Source of the DNA: JACKJK01 sp046159835
Lineage (GTDB): Bacteria > Pseudomonadota > Alphaproteobacteria > Rhizobiales > Tepidamorphaceae
Length of the DNA stretch: 64,000 bases
Assembly: GCF_046159835.1 (NCBI RefSeq)
Contig: NZ_JBJXCY010000001.1
Coordinates: 1,488,001-1,552,000 of the forward strand
Reading direction: 5' to 3'
The position numbers and the translations under genes were made by a program. Under the pieces are notes generated by a model, which was given only the letters and a program-made list of their open reading frames with translations, ran no database searches and had not been told where the DNA came from. Positions 51,693 through 60,349 of the stretch are shown here, piece after piece; the first letter of the stretch is position 1, and each line of letters starts with the position of its first letter.

Positions 51693-52867
51693 TATCTGCT
51701 CTCCGTGGTTTCGGCCTCGTCCTGAACATCTTCCGCGTCTTCCTTGCCGACATACTGGGGCAGCAGGATGCGGAACCGCGTCTTGCCCGGCTGGCTCTTG
51801 CAGTCGATCACGCCGCCGTGGTCGCCGATCACCTTGGCAACCAGCGCAAGCCCGAGGCCCGATCCGGAAGATTTCGTCGTGACGAACGGGTCAAACAGGT
51901 GCGGCACAAGCTCGTTGGCGATTCCCGGACCGTTGTCATCGACACAGAATTCCAGCGGCAGGGAAATGCGCTCGGACGTGCCGGGAACCGACATGCGCAC
52001 ACCCGGCCGGAACGCCGTCGACAGTACGATTTCGCCACCGCTTGCATTCGGGCCGATGGCCTCGGCCGCGTTCTTCACCAGGTTCAGGAACACCTGCACC
52101 AGTTGGTCGCGATTGCCCCAGACCGGCGGTAGCGAGGGATCGTAGTTCTCGGTCAGCTTGATGTGTTGGGCGAACCCGTTGCGCGCGATGCGGCGCACGT
52201 GCTCCAGCACGCGGTGGATGTTCACCGGCTCCCGGTCAATCGGCCGCTCATCGGAGAAAACCTCCATCCGGTCGACCAGCTTGACGATCCGGTCGGCCTC
52301 GTCGCGGATCAATTGTGTCAGGACACGGTCGTTCTCGCCGACGGTTGACTCCAGTAGCTGCGCCGCGCCGCGAATGCCCGACAGCGGGTTCTTGATCTCG
52401 TGCGCCAGCATGGCCGCAAGGCCGGTGACACTGCGTGCCGCGCCGCGATGGGTCAGCTGCCGGTCGAACTTGTCGGCAATCGAGCGCTCCTGCAGCAGCA
52501 GGATGGTCGCACCGGGCATGTCCGGCAGCGGAGCGGAATAGATGTCGCATACGCGCTCACCATCCGAGCGCGGCGTCGTCAGGTCGACCTTGTATTCGTG
52601 GACGGGTGTCAGCCGGTCTTGCACCTGCTTCACCAATGCGAGGATCGGGCTGCCAAACGGCACGAAGGCATCCAGCGTGTTGCGCTGGAGCACGTTGCGG
52701 CTGGCCGCGAAGAAGGCTTCCGCCGCGTCGTTGGCATAGCGGATTTCGCCGTTCGGCCCGATGACGACCGCCGGCAGCGGCAATGCATTGACGACCGACT
52801 CCGAAATGGCGACGCCGCGCTGTGCAATCGCCGCCGGCACGGTTGCCGTGTCCCCTGCCCCCTTCAT
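51692..52867 (-). CDS. ntrB: Nitrogen regulation histidine kinase/phosphatase NtrB
   Basis: A 391-residue cytoplasmic sensor kinase: N-terminal PAS domain (NALPLPAVVIGPNGEIRYANDAAEAFF), H-box LAAMLAHEIKNPLSGIRGAAQLLE, N-box NLVKNAAEAIG and G-boxes DDNGPGI and GSGLGLALV. It is controlled by PII proteins and phosphorylates NtrC. Overlaps dusB upstream by ATGA. Confidence 0.96.
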   Translation of the reverse strand: MKGAGDTATVPAAIAQRGVAISESVVNALPLPAVVIGPNGEIRYANDAAEAFFAASRNVLQRNTLDAFVPFGSPILALVKQVQDRLTPVHEYKVDLTTPRSDGERVCDIYSAPLPDMPGATILLLQERSIADKFDRQLTHRGAARSVTGLAAMLAHEIKNPLSGIRGAAQLLESTVGENDRVLTQLIRDEADRIVKLVDRMEVFSDERPIDREPVNIHRVLEHVRRIARNGFAQHIKLTENYDPSLPPVWGNRDQLVQVFLNLVKNAAEAIGPNASGGEIVLSTAFRPGVRMSVPGTSERISLPLEFCVDDNGPGIANELVPHLFDPFVTTKSSGSGLGLALVAKVIGDHGGVIDCKSQPGKTRFRILLPQYVGKEDAEDVQDEAETTESR

Positions 52868-53886
52868 GCCGCCACCTCGAGCTTTGCTACGTCTTCATCG
52901 TGTTCGAGACAGGCTGAAAGCGCGCGAAGCACGTCCTTTGGATCGGCCTTTGTCAGAACCTTGCGGCGCAGCTCGGCATAGACCGGGTCGCGCTTTTCCA
53001 GCCCCGCGCCGAAGGCTGAGTCCAGATACCAGCCAAGATGTTTGCGCGCGGCACGCAGGCCGATGCGCAACCCGTAGTGCGACAGCAGGTCCTGGTAATG
53101 CTCGCTCGCGATCTGACCGATCTCGACGCGTGACGGTGGAGCATCCGGGGTCTCGCCCTTAAGGCCCTTGTCGATCTCACCGATGGCCCACGGGCGGCCA
53201 TACGAGCCGCGCCCGACCATCACAAGGTCCGCACCGGACGCTTCGAGTGCCTGGTTCGCGGTATCAAGGTCGGTGATGTCGCCATTGACGGTGAGAGGCA
53301 CGTCGACCGCGTCGCGAACCGCGCGCACCGCGTGCCAATCGGCCTCGCCCTTGTAGAACTGGCAGCGCGTGCGGCCATGAACCGTGATGGCCTGCACGCC
53401 GGCATCGACGGCGCGGCGCGCAATTTCCGGGGCATTGAGCGAGCCGTGATCCCAGCCAAGCCGCATCTTGAGCGTTACGGGGACCGCCCCCGCGGCCGCA
53501 ACGGTCGAATCGACAAGGTCGAGCGCATGGTCGGGTTCGCGCATCAGGGCCGACCCTGAATAGCCGTTCGTCACCTTGCGGGCGGGACATCCCATGTTGA
53601 TGTCGATGATATCGGCACCACTGTCGACCAGCCGGCGCGTGGCTTCCGCCATCCAGACGGATTCGCGACCGGCGATCTGCACAACGTGCAATCCGCATCC
53701 AGCGGACTGCGCCTTGAGCTGCATTTCCTCGTTGCCGGTGCACAAACCTTCGCTTGCCACCATCTCGGAGACGACAAGCGGCGCACCGAGGCGAACGGCC
53801 AGCTGCCGGAAGGGTGCATCCGAGACCCCCGACATCGGCGCCAAGCACGCGCGTGCGTCAATTTCGTGCGGCCCAATACGGATCAC
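52864..53886 (-). CDS. dusB: tRNA-dihydrouridine synthase (NifR3 type)
   Basis: A 340-residue FMN enzyme reducing uridines in tRNA. TIM-barrel motifs ACLAPMSGVSDAPFR, the catalytic cysteine in INMGCPARKVTNGYSGSALM, and VMVGRGSYGRPW. Start set at GTG 53886 (gives MIRIGPHEIDARACLAPM) because GAGGGG is correctly placed; the longer frame to 53964 adds a non-family stretch. First gene of the nifR3-ntrB-ntrC operon, as in Rhodobacter and rhizobia. Confidence 0.94.
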   Translation of the reverse strand: MIRIGPHEIDARACLAPMSGVSDAPFRQLAVRLGAPLVVSEMVASEGLCTGNEEMQLKAQSAGCGLHVVQIAGRESVWMAEATRRLVDSGADIIDINMGCPARKVTNGYSGSALMREPDHALDLVDSTVAAAGAVPVTLKMRLGWDHGSLNAPEIARRAVDAGVQAITVHGRTRCQFYKGEADWHAVRAVRDAVDVPLTVNGDITDLDTANQALEASGADLVMVGRGSYGRPWAIGEIDKGLKGETPDAPPSRVEIGQIASEHYQDLLSHYGLRIGLRAARKHLGWYLDSAFGAGLEKRDPVYAELRRKVLTKADPKDVLRALSACLEHDEDVAKLEVAA

Positions 53887-53914
53887 CGGCAACCCCTCAA
53901 CAATGCACACCAAA

Positions 53915-53936
53915 AGGGCAAACGTCCTTTTGCCCT
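53915..53936 (-). repeat. Hairpin in the dusB-ntrBC leader
   Basis: Inverted repeat AGGGCAAA / TTTGCCCT with a six-base loop, 29-50 bases upstream of the dusB start codon. On the minus strand it is followed by TTTGG, too short a T tract for a confident terminator; an attenuator or protein-binding site is possible. Confidence 0.35.
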
Positions 53937-54024
53937 GTTTATAATCAATCGCACCCCATGACAACGGGGGTGGCTGCGTATAACACCGAAGCCCCTTGCA
54001 GTTGGGTCAAGGCAGCGATGCAAT

Positions 54025-55242
54025 ATGAGTGAAGTTCTGCAAAGCGTCGGCGTCGTCATCGTCGCAGCCGGGCGAGGAAACCGGGCACGGGGCGACGATT
54101 CAGCGCGACCGCCAAAGCAGTATCGGACTGTCGGTGGTATTCCGGTTCTCGCAAGCTCGGTCAAGGCTTTCACGGCCCGCGATGACGTCACCGCCATTGT
54201 CGTGGTCATCGGTGCGGAGGACGACGCCCACTTCGACGCGCTCGGGCTGGACGACTCGCGGCTGCGCGTGGTCGCCGGAGGCGATACGCGGCAGGCATCC
54301 GTCTCCGCAGGGCTGGAGGCACTCAAGGCCGAAAGCTCCGTTCCTGCCCTCGCCCTGATCCACGATGCGGCCCGCCCCTTCGTTGCCCATGAATTGATCG
54401 ACCGCGTGATCGCTGCACTTGCTATGTGCGACGCAGCAATCCCGGTGGTCGCCGTTACGGATACGCTGAAACAGGTCGACAATGACGGCCATGTGCTTGC
54501 GACCGCGGACCGGGATGCACTGCGCGCGGCACAAACACCGCAGGGCTTCCGCCTTGAGGCAATCCACGCAGCGCACGAAGCGGCACGCGAGGCCGCCGAT
54601 GTCACGTTCACGGACGACGGATCAATCGCCGAATGGGCCGGATTGCGGGTTCAGGTGGTGGATGGTGACGCGGCCAACTACAAGCTGACGACACCGGACG
54701 ATTTCGAACGGGCGGAAGCAGCTTTCAACGCCAGCAATGGAAGCGCCAGCATGATGCAGACGCGCACAGGCCAGGGTTTCGATGTTCACCGGTTCACGGA
54801 CGGCGACCGCGTCACGCTCGGCGGGATCATTATCCCGCACGACCGCGCCCTCTCTGGCCATTCCGACGCGGACGTGGTCCTGCACGCCATCACCGACGCG
54901 ATCTACGGCGCGTTGGCCGACGGCGATATCGGCCACCACTTTCCCCCGAGCGAACCGCAGTGGCGCGGCGCGGATTCCAGCATTTTCCTCGAACACGCCG
55001 TGTCTTTGTTGAAAGCACGCGGCGGCGAGATCGTGCTGCTCGACGCGACCATCATGTGCGAGGCACCGAAAATCGGCCCGCACCGTGATAGAATGCGCGA
55101 GAGGATCGCAGAAATTGCGAAAATCCGCCTTGGCCAGGTGGCGATCAAGGCCACGACCACCGAGCAGCTCGGGTTTGCGGGCCGCCGCGAGGGCATTGCC
55201 GCCATGGCGCTGGCAACCGTGAACCTGCCGCGGGAGAACTGA
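54025..55242 (+). CDS. ispDF: Bifunctional IspD/IspF enzyme of the MEP isoprenoid pathway
   Basis: A 405-residue fusion. Residues 1-230 are 2-C-methyl-D-erythritol 4-phosphate cytidylyltransferase (VVIVAAGRGNRARG, PPKQYRTVGG, ALIHDAARPFV). Residues 245-405 are 2-C-methyl-D-erythritol 2,4-cyclodiphosphate synthase (GQGFDVHRF, LSGHSDADVVLHAITDAIYGA, DIGHHFPP). The fusion is usual in alphaproteobacteria and skips the IspE step between its two activities. Start ATG 54025. Followed by the CinA-family gene after 2 bases. Confidence 0.96.
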   Translation: MSEVLQSVGVVIVAAGRGNRARGDDSARPPKQYRTVGGIPVLASSVKAFTARDDVTAIVVVIGAEDDAHFDALGLDDSRLRVVAGGDTRQASVSAGLEALKAESSVPALALIHDAARPFVAHELIDRVIAALAMCDAAIPVVAVTDTLKQVDNDGHVLATADRDALRAAQTPQGFRLEAIHAAHEAAREAADVTFTDDGSIAEWAGLRVQVVDGDAANYKLTTPDDFERAEAAFNASNGSASMMQTRTGQGFDVHRFTDGDRVTLGGIIIPHDRALSGHSDADVVLHAITDAIYGALADGDIGHHFPPSEPQWRGADSSIFLEHAVSLLKARGGEIVLLDATIMCEAPKIGPHRDRMRERIAEIAKIRLGQVAIKATTTEQLGFAGRREGIAAMALATVNLPREN

Positions 55243-55244
55243 CC

Positions 55245-55775
55245 ATGTCCGCCCACCGTCATGAACCGCTGGCGCGTGCCGTCATCCTCGCCTGCCGGCA
55301 GCGTCATCTGATGATCGCGACCGCTGAATCCTGCACCGGCGGCAAGGTGGCTGTCGCGCTCACTGATATCGCGGGCTCCTCCGACGTGGTCGAGCGGGGT
55401 TACGTAACCTACTCCAACCGCGCCAAGTCCGAGGCGCTCGGAATTCCCGAAGGCATCATCGAGCGGCATGGCGCGGTCAGCGTCGAGACGGCCTGCGCAA
55501 TGGCGGAAGCAGCACGTGACCGGTCGGGGGCAGACATGGCCGTCTCCATCACCGGGATTGCCGGTCCGGGCGGCGGCACTGCGACGAAGCCGATCGGGCT
55601 GGTGCATTTCGCGTGTTCCGGCCCCGGCGACCATTTTGCCGAGCGGACGCGTGAGTTCGGAGATGTGGGTCGCTCGGAAGTGCGCGAGCTTGCGACCGAA
55701 CAGGCATTGAAGATGCTGTTGCAGGCTGCGAAATCGGCCCCGGCAGGCAGCCAGGCAGCCGTTCCCACGAAGTAA
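55245..55775 (+). CDS. pncC: CinA family nicotinamide-nucleotide amidohydrolase
   Basis: A 176-residue stand-alone CinA C-terminal domain that deamidates NMN to nicotinic acid mononucleotide, recycling pyridine nucleotides. Motifs are IATAESCTGGKVAVALTDIAGSSDV with the catalytic serine, RGYVTYSNRAKSEALGI, and SITGIAGPGGGTATKPIGLVHFA. Two bases after ispDF and probably co-translated. Converges on the COQ10-like gene. Confidence 0.92.
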   Translation: MSAHRHEPLARAVILACRQRHLMIATAESCTGGKVAVALTDIAGSSDVVERGYVTYSNRAKSEALGIPEGIIERHGAVSVETACAMAEAARDRSGADMAVSITGIAGPGGGTATKPIGLVHFACSGPGDHFAERTREFGDVGRSEVRELATEQALKMLLQAAKSAPAGSQAAVPTK

Positions 55776-55788
55776 GCCGGATAAAGTC

Positions 55789-56247
55789 CTATGCGGCCTC
55801 GCCGTAGACCTCATCGGCGCGCTTCTCGAAGGCTTCGGAGAAGTGCGAGAACGCCCTGTCGAATACGAGGCCCGCGACCGCCTCGAACGTGCGGCTCTGG
55901 AATCCGTAGACCAGCGAGAATTCGACGTTGCAGGACGTCCCGTCGATCGGGTGGAACCGCCAGTTGTTTTCCAGCCGTTTGAATGGCCCTGCGATGTTGC
56001 TGACCTCGATGGCCATCCCCGGGCGGTCAAGCATGATGCGGCTCGTGTAGGTCTCGCGGATCAGCTTGTACTTCACCGTCATGTCGGCGAAGACGATCTC
56101 GCGTCCCTCGCCGTCCGCCTTGCGGCTGCGCACCATGATGGCCGAGCACAACGGCACGAACTGCGGGTACTTCTCGACATCCGCTACGAGCGCGAACATG
56201 TCTTCGGCAGAGTGCGGGACCTGCCGCAATGTCCTGAACTGTTTCAT
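55789..56247 (-). CDS. Coenzyme Q-binding protein COQ10/RatA-like START domain protein
   Basis: A 152-residue SRPBCC/START-fold protein (RQVPHSAEDMFALVADVEKYPQFVPLC, LIRETYTSRIMLDRP, WRFHPIDGTSCNVEFSLVYGFQSR). In eukaryotes COQ10 binds ubiquinone and helps its function; the E. coli homologue was named RatA. In alphaproteobacteria the coenzyme Q chaperone role is the more likely. Follows lipA by 18 bases on the same strand. Confidence 0.9.
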   Translation of the reverse strand: MKQFRTLRQVPHSAEDMFALVADVEKYPQFVPLCSAIMVRSRKADGEGREIVFADMTVKYKLIRETYTSRIMLDRPGMAIEVSNIAGPFKRLENNWRFHPIDGTSCNVEFSLVYGFQSRTFEAVAGLVFDRAFSHFSEAFEKRADEVYGEAA

Positions 56248-56265
56248 TTCAGAAGGTGCCGCCGC

Positions 56266-57228
56266 TCAGGCCCTTGCCGCGCCAGCGCGGGCGGCACGCA
56301 GCTTGGCGAAGTCATCGCCCGCATGGTGCGAGGAACGCGTCAGCGGGCTGGACGAGACCAGCAGGAAGCCCTTGGCGGAGGCGACGGTCGCGAAGGACTT
56401 GAACTCCTCCGGCGTCACGAACCTGTCGACAGGGTGGTGCTTGCGGGTCGGCTGTAGGTACTGGCCGATGGTCAGGAAATCCACGTCGGCGACGCGCAGG
56501 TCATCCATCAGCTGCAGGACCTCGTTCCGCTCTTCGCCAAGCCCGACCATGATGCCGGACTTGGTGAACATCTCGCGGTCAAGCTCCTTCACCCGCTGCA
56601 GCAGGCGGATGGAATGGAAGTACCGCGCACCGGGCCGAACGGTGAGATAGAGCGAAGGCACGGTTTCAAGGTTGTGGTTGAAGACGTCCGGCTTTGCCTC
56701 GACCACCGTTTCCAGTGCGCCGGGCTTGCGCAGGAAATCGGGCGTCAGCACCTCGATCGTTGTCTTGGGGCTCGCCTCGCGGATGGCGCGGATGACGTCG
56801 GCGAAATGCTTCGCACCGCCGTCTTCCAGGTCGTCGCGGTCAACCGAGGTGATGACGACGTGTTCCAGACCGAGCTTCAGCGTCGCATCCGCCACGCGGG
56901 TCGGCTCGTCCAGGTCGAGCTTTTCGGGAAGACCCGTGCGCACGTTGCAAAAGGCACAGGCGCGCGTGCAGATCTCGCCGAGGATCATGAAGGTCGCGTG
57001 CTTCTTCGACCAGCACTCACCGATATTCGGACACCCGGCTTCCTCGCAGACCGTGACAAGGTTGTGCTCGCGCACGATCTCCATTGTCTCGCGGTAGACC
57101 GGCGAGCCTGGCGCCTTCACGCGAATCCATTCCGGCTTGCGCAGGACAGGCGTGTCTGGACGCTTCGCCTTTTCCGGGTGGCGAGGACGAATCGGCTTGC
57201 CCGATACGGTATCGACGAGCGTGACCAT
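56266..57228 (-). CDS. lipA: Lipoyl synthase
   Basis: A 320-residue radical SAM enzyme inserting two sulfurs into octanoyl groups to make lipoyl cofactor. It has both clusters: auxiliary cluster CEEAGCPNIGEC and radical SAM CTRACAFC, plus the C-terminal SPLTRSSHHAGDD (RSSYHA-type) serine ligand motif. It serves the lipoyl domains of the nearby pdhB and pdhC products, explaining its place in the pyruvate dehydrogenase neighbourhood. Confidence 0.97.
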   Translation of the reverse strand: MVTLVDTVSGKPIRPRHPEKAKRPDTPVLRKPEWIRVKAPGSPVYRETMEIVREHNLVTVCEEAGCPNIGECWSKKHATFMILGEICTRACAFCNVRTGLPEKLDLDEPTRVADATLKLGLEHVVITSVDRDDLEDGGAKHFADVIRAIREASPKTTIEVLTPDFLRKPGALETVVEAKPDVFNHNLETVPSLYLTVRPGARYFHSIRLLQRVKELDREMFTKSGIMVGLGEERNEVLQLMDDLRVADVDFLTIGQYLQPTRKHHPVDRFVTPEEFKSFATVASAKGFLLVSSSPLTRSSHHAGDDFAKLRAARAGAARA

Positions 57229-57254
57229 GTGCGGCAGTACCCCTGCGCGTCAGT

Positions 57255-57503
57255 TCAGGCGAGCAGCCTTGCGATAAGCACGACTATGATTGCACCGATG
57301 GTGGCGATCAGAATCTGCTCCACGAAGGCATTGCCGAAACCGAAGCTGAAATTGAACCGGTTCGCAAGCCAGCCGCCGACAAACGCACCGACGACGCCGG
57401 TCAGCAAGTATCGCAGCAGCCCCCCGCCGCCGACGATAAAGCTGGCCAGCCAGCCTGCAATCAGGCCGATGAGCAAGAAAATCAGTAGCGCTCGTGTATC
57501 CAT
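57255..57503 (-). CDS. GlsB/YeaQ/YmgE family membrane protein (copy 1)
   Basis: An 82-residue protein with three hydrophobic helices and the glycine-rich transglycosylase-associated pattern LLIGLIAGWLASFIVGGGG ... LLTGVVGAFVGGWLANRF. Members are often stress-induced. Start ATG 57503; ribosome-binding site weak. Lies 26 bases downstream of a second member of the same family and probably shares its transcript. Confidence 0.86.
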   Translation of the reverse strand: MDTRALLIFLLIGLIAGWLASFIVGGGGLLRYLLTGVVGAFVGGWLANRFNFSFGFGNAFVEQILIATIGAIIVVLIARLLA

Positions 57504-57529
57504 TTGAAGGGACCCACCCCGTTCAAGTC

Positions 57530-57781
57530 TTAGCGCGAGCGGATCGCGCGGTAGGCGAAGATCAGCCCGCAGGCACCGATGACGGCAACGATCAGCTGGC
57601 CGATGAAGCCACCAAGCGTCGAGCCGACGACGGCCACGAGAATGAGATTGAGGACGACAGCGCCCAAGATACCGAGAAGGATGTTCGTCAGCAGCCCGTG
57701 GTCTGCCTTCATGATTTTCTCGGCGATCCATCCGGCGAGTGCGCCGATGATGATCGACATCAGAAATCCGTAACCAGCCAT
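57530..57781 (-). CDS. GlsB/YeaQ/YmgE family membrane protein (copy 2)
   Basis: An 83-residue three-helix membrane protein (SIIIGALAGWIAEKIMKADHGLLTNILLGILGAVVLNLILV ... GGFIGQLIVAVIGACGLIFAYRAI). AAAGGAG precedes ATG 57781. Adjacent to a diverged family member; the pair looks like an old tandem duplication. No EcfG-type promoter is seen immediately upstream. Confidence 0.88.
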   Translation of the reverse strand: MAGYGFLMSIIIGALAGWIAEKIMKADHGLLTNILLGILGAVVLNLILVAVVGSTLGGFIGQLIVAVIGACGLIFAYRAIRSR

Positions 57782-57815
57782 ATTAGGTCTCCTTTGTTGC
57801 CTCTAGGTGACGCGT

Positions 57816-59255
57816 CTAGATATGGATCGCACGTCCGTACGCGTCCAGCGCACTTTCGTGCATCATTTCCGACAGCGTCGGGTGCGGGAAGACCGTGTGC
57901 ATCAGCTCTTCTTCGGTCGTTTCCAGCGTCATGGCAACCACATAGCCCTGAATAAGTTCCGTCACCTCGGCTCCGACCATGTGCGCACCCAGCAGCTGAC
58001 CTGTCTTTTCGTCGAAGATGGTCTTCACCAGTCCGTTCGGCTCGCCAAGCGCGATGGCCTTGCCGTTTCCGGTGAAGGGAAAACGCCCGACCTTCACCTT
58101 GTAGCCGGCCTCCTTGGCCTTGGCCTCCGTCAGGCCGACCGAGGCCACCTGCGGATGGCAATAGGTGCAACCGGGGATTTTTAGCTTGTCCATCGGGTGC
58201 GCATCGAGACCTGCGATCTTCTCGACGCAGATGACGCCCTCGTGCTCCGCCTTGTGGGCGAGCATCGGCGGGCCTGCGACATCGCCGATGGCGTAGATAC
58301 CCTCGACATTGGTGCGGCCGTAGCCGTCGATCACCACGCAGCCGCGCTCCGTCTTCACGCCGAGGTCTTCAAGGCCGAGTTTCTCGATATTGCCGACGAC
58401 ACCGACGGCGGAGATCAGCTTGTCGGCCTTCAGCTCCTGCGTCTTGCCATCCTTGGTCTCGACGCTTGCGGCGACGCCCGATCCGGACTTCGTCACCTTG
58501 GCGACCTTAGCCTCGGTGAGGATCTTGATGCCCTGCTTCTCAAGCTGCTTGCGTGCAATACCGGCGATCTCGGCGTCTTCCACCGGCATGATCTGCGGCA
58601 GCAGTTCGATGACCGTCACGTCGACGCCCATGGTGTTGTAGAAGCTGGCAAACTCGATACCGATGGCACCCGAGCCCATGACCAGCAGCGATTTCGGCAT
58701 CTCCTGCGGGACCATGGCTTCGAAATAGGTCCAGATCTGCTTGCCGTCCGGCTCGATGCCCGGCAGCACGCGCGGGCGCGCGCCTGTTGCAACAATGATG
58801 TGCTTGGCCTTGTAGGTGCCGGGCTCCTTGACGCCTTTCGGCACCGGGTGCTGCGGCTCCATGGCCTTCTTCTCCGGCTTGGAGACGGTCACCTCGCCGC
58901 GCTTGGCAATCTTCGCCTCGCCCCAGATCACATCGACCTTGTTCTTCTTCAGCAGGAAGCCGACGCCACCATTGAGCTGTCCGGAAACCCCGCGCGAGCG
59001 CTTGACCACGGCAGCGGCATCGAAGCCGATATCCTTGGCCGACAGGCCGTAATCCTTGGCATGCTGCATGTAGTGGTAGATCTCGGCAGAACGCAGCAGC
59101 GCCTTGGTCGGGATGCAGCCCCAGTTGAGGCAGATGCCACCCAGGTGCTCGCGCTCGACAACCGCCGTCTTCAGGCCGAGCTGTGCCGCGCGTATGGCCG
59201 TCACGTAGCCGCCCGGCCCACCGCCGATCACGATAACGTCGTAGCTGTCTGCCAT
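57816..59255 (-). CDS. lpdA: Dihydrolipoyl dehydrogenase (E3)
   Basis: A 479-residue flavoprotein reoxidising dihydrolipoamide with NAD+. FAD loop VIGGGPGGYVTAIRAAQLG, redox disulfide in GGICLNWGCIPTKA, NAD-binding GSGAIGIEFASFYNTMG, and the C-terminal HPTLSE motif with its catalytic histidine (VFPHPTLSEMMHE). It is the E3 of the pyruvate dehydrogenase cluster pdhA-pdhB-pdhC-(small ORF)-ydcH-GNAT-lpdA. Confidence 0.96.
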   Translation of the reverse strand: MADSYDVIVIGGGPGGYVTAIRAAQLGLKTAVVEREHLGGICLNWGCIPTKALLRSAEIYHYMQHAKDYGLSAKDIGFDAAAVVKRSRGVSGQLNGGVGFLLKKNKVDVIWGEAKIAKRGEVTVSKPEKKAMEPQHPVPKGVKEPGTYKAKHIIVATGARPRVLPGIEPDGKQIWTYFEAMVPQEMPKSLLVMGSGAIGIEFASFYNTMGVDVTVIELLPQIMPVEDAEIAGIARKQLEKQGIKILTEAKVAKVTKSGSGVAASVETKDGKTQELKADKLISAVGVVGNIEKLGLEDLGVKTERGCVVIDGYGRTNVEGIYAIGDVAGPPMLAHKAEHEGVICVEKIAGLDAHPMDKLKIPGCTYCHPQVASVGLTEAKAKEAGYKVKVGRFPFTGNGKAIALGEPNGLVKTIFDEKTGQLLGAHMVGAEVTELIQGYVVAMTLETTEEELMHTVFPHPTLSEMMHESALDAYGRAIHI

Positions 59256-59288
59256 GTGTCCTGCCTGCTCTCTATCGGTCCCGGCGCG

Positions 59289-59876
59289 TCACAGCGCCTT
59301 GGTCAGAAGTTGCCATTTGGTCGACTTGCCACGTTCGTTGAACGCAACAAAGTCGCGCTCGCCCGTCACCGCGTAGCCTTCGCGTTCATAGAGTGCGCGT
59401 GCACCGGCGTTGGAATTTTCAACAATCACCGAAAGGCCTTTGGCGCCGGCCTCGCTCGCAATCTGATCGGCCTTGCGCAGCAGTGCCGTACCGACACCCT
59501 GGCCGCGGAATTCCGCATGGGTGCCCAGCACGTTGACGTACCAAGTCGACGGCGCCATCGCTTCCAGCTCCGCCAGCGGGCGGATGAGCGGGCCGAGTTC
59601 GGCGAACTCGGACGTGTCGAAATCGTCGGGCTGCATGTAGCCGGTCAGCATGCCGGCAACGCGGCCGTCAAGTTCCGCCATGAAGGCGTTGCGCCAGGAA
59701 AATGAACCTTCGTCACGCAAAGCGCGCAAGCGACCGATCTCCAGCACCGAGTCAGGACTATCGGGACCGCGGCCCTTCTCCCAGAAATAGGCAGCAAGGC
59801 CGTGGCCCGCGATATCGACAAGCACGGCCATATCGGACGCATCAGCCTGCGTCGCGGGTCGGATCGATATGGTCAT
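59289..59876 (-). CDS. GNAT family N-acetyltransferase
   Basis: A 195-residue acetyltransferase. Acetyl-CoA-binding motif A is visible as HAEFRGQGVGTALLRKADQIA, followed by NSNAGARALYEREGY. The N-terminal part (IRPATQADASDMAVLVDIAGHGLAAYFWEKGR) is distinctive for a group often found beside pdh genes. Substrate unknown. Placed between lpdA and the YdcH gene on the same strand. Confidence 0.87.
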   Translation of the reverse strand: MTISIRPATQADASDMAVLVDIAGHGLAAYFWEKGRGPDSPDSVLEIGRLRALRDEGSFSWRNAFMAELDGRVAGMLTGYMQPDDFDTSEFAELGPLIRPLAELEAMAPSTWYVNVLGTHAEFRGQGVGTALLRKADQIASEAGAKGLSVIVENSNAGARALYEREGYAVTGERDFVAFNERGKSTKWQLLTKAL

Positions 59877-59894
59877 GCGTGTCAGGTCACTCCA

Positions 59895-60134
59895 TCATGG
59901 CTGGCGCAGCATTCCCGCCAGTTCATCGACCAGCGCCAGGCGCTGCTTCTTCAGATCCTCCAGATGAAAGTCATCCGTCGGCTCGACTTCGGTCTCGGCG
60001 CGGTGAATGGCGCGGTTGACCTCGTGATACTTGCCCGCGAGTTGCGCGAAGTGCGGACTTGAGACCTTGAGCGCATGAATCTTCTCGGCGTGCTCGGGGA
60101 ACTCGTCATGCAGTTCGTGGGGCGTGTGGCTCAT
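59895..60134 (-). CDS. YdcH/DUF465 family protein
   Basis: A 79-residue charged, helical protein (SHTPHELHDEFPEHAEKIHALKVSSPHFAQLAGKYHEVNRAIHRAE ... LKKQRLALVDELAGMLR), the full signature of the YdcH family, probably a coiled-coil hairpin. Start ATG 60134. Function unknown in all bacteria. Confidence 0.9.
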   Translation of the reverse strand: MSHTPHELHDEFPEHAEKIHALKVSSPHFAQLAGKYHEVNRAIHRAETEVEPTDDFHLEDLKKQRLALVDELAGMLRQP

Positions 60135-60201
60135 GGGGCGTCTCCAGTGAGTGAATGGTGTCACCACCACCTTGGAACCGCCTCCTTTGCGCGCCCTTGC
60201 G

Positions 60202-60339
60202 CTATCGCAACTCCGGGTCTGTCTCGTCCTTTTCCAAGCCGTTTGTCTTCTGCTTCGGCTTTCGCATGTGATCCAGAAGCATCGATCCGATCATCGCCGG
60301 GATCGAGATCGCAACAAGAATATCGAGAAACGTCTCCAA
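60202..60339 (-). CDS. 45-residue small membrane protein between ydcH and pdhC
   Basis: An open frame of 45 codons starting at TTG 60339, just 11 bases after the pdhC stop, with GGCAGGA upstream. The product begins METFLDILVAISIPAMIGS, a single transmembrane helix, followed by a basic then acidic tail (MRKPKQKTNGLEKDETD). Codon usage and the helix-then-charge layout look genuine. It fills a gap in the pdh transcript that otherwise has no gene. No family known. Confidence 0.5.
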   Translation of the reverse strand: METFLDILVAISIPAMIGSMLLDHMRKPKQKTNGLEKDETDPELR

Positions 60340-60349
60340 TTCCTGCCCG

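Noticed and set aside
57255..57781. EcfG promoter expected upstream of the two GlsB/YeaQ genes
   Set aside because: I searched the upstream bases for GGAAC and found none, so stress control is not claimed for this pair.
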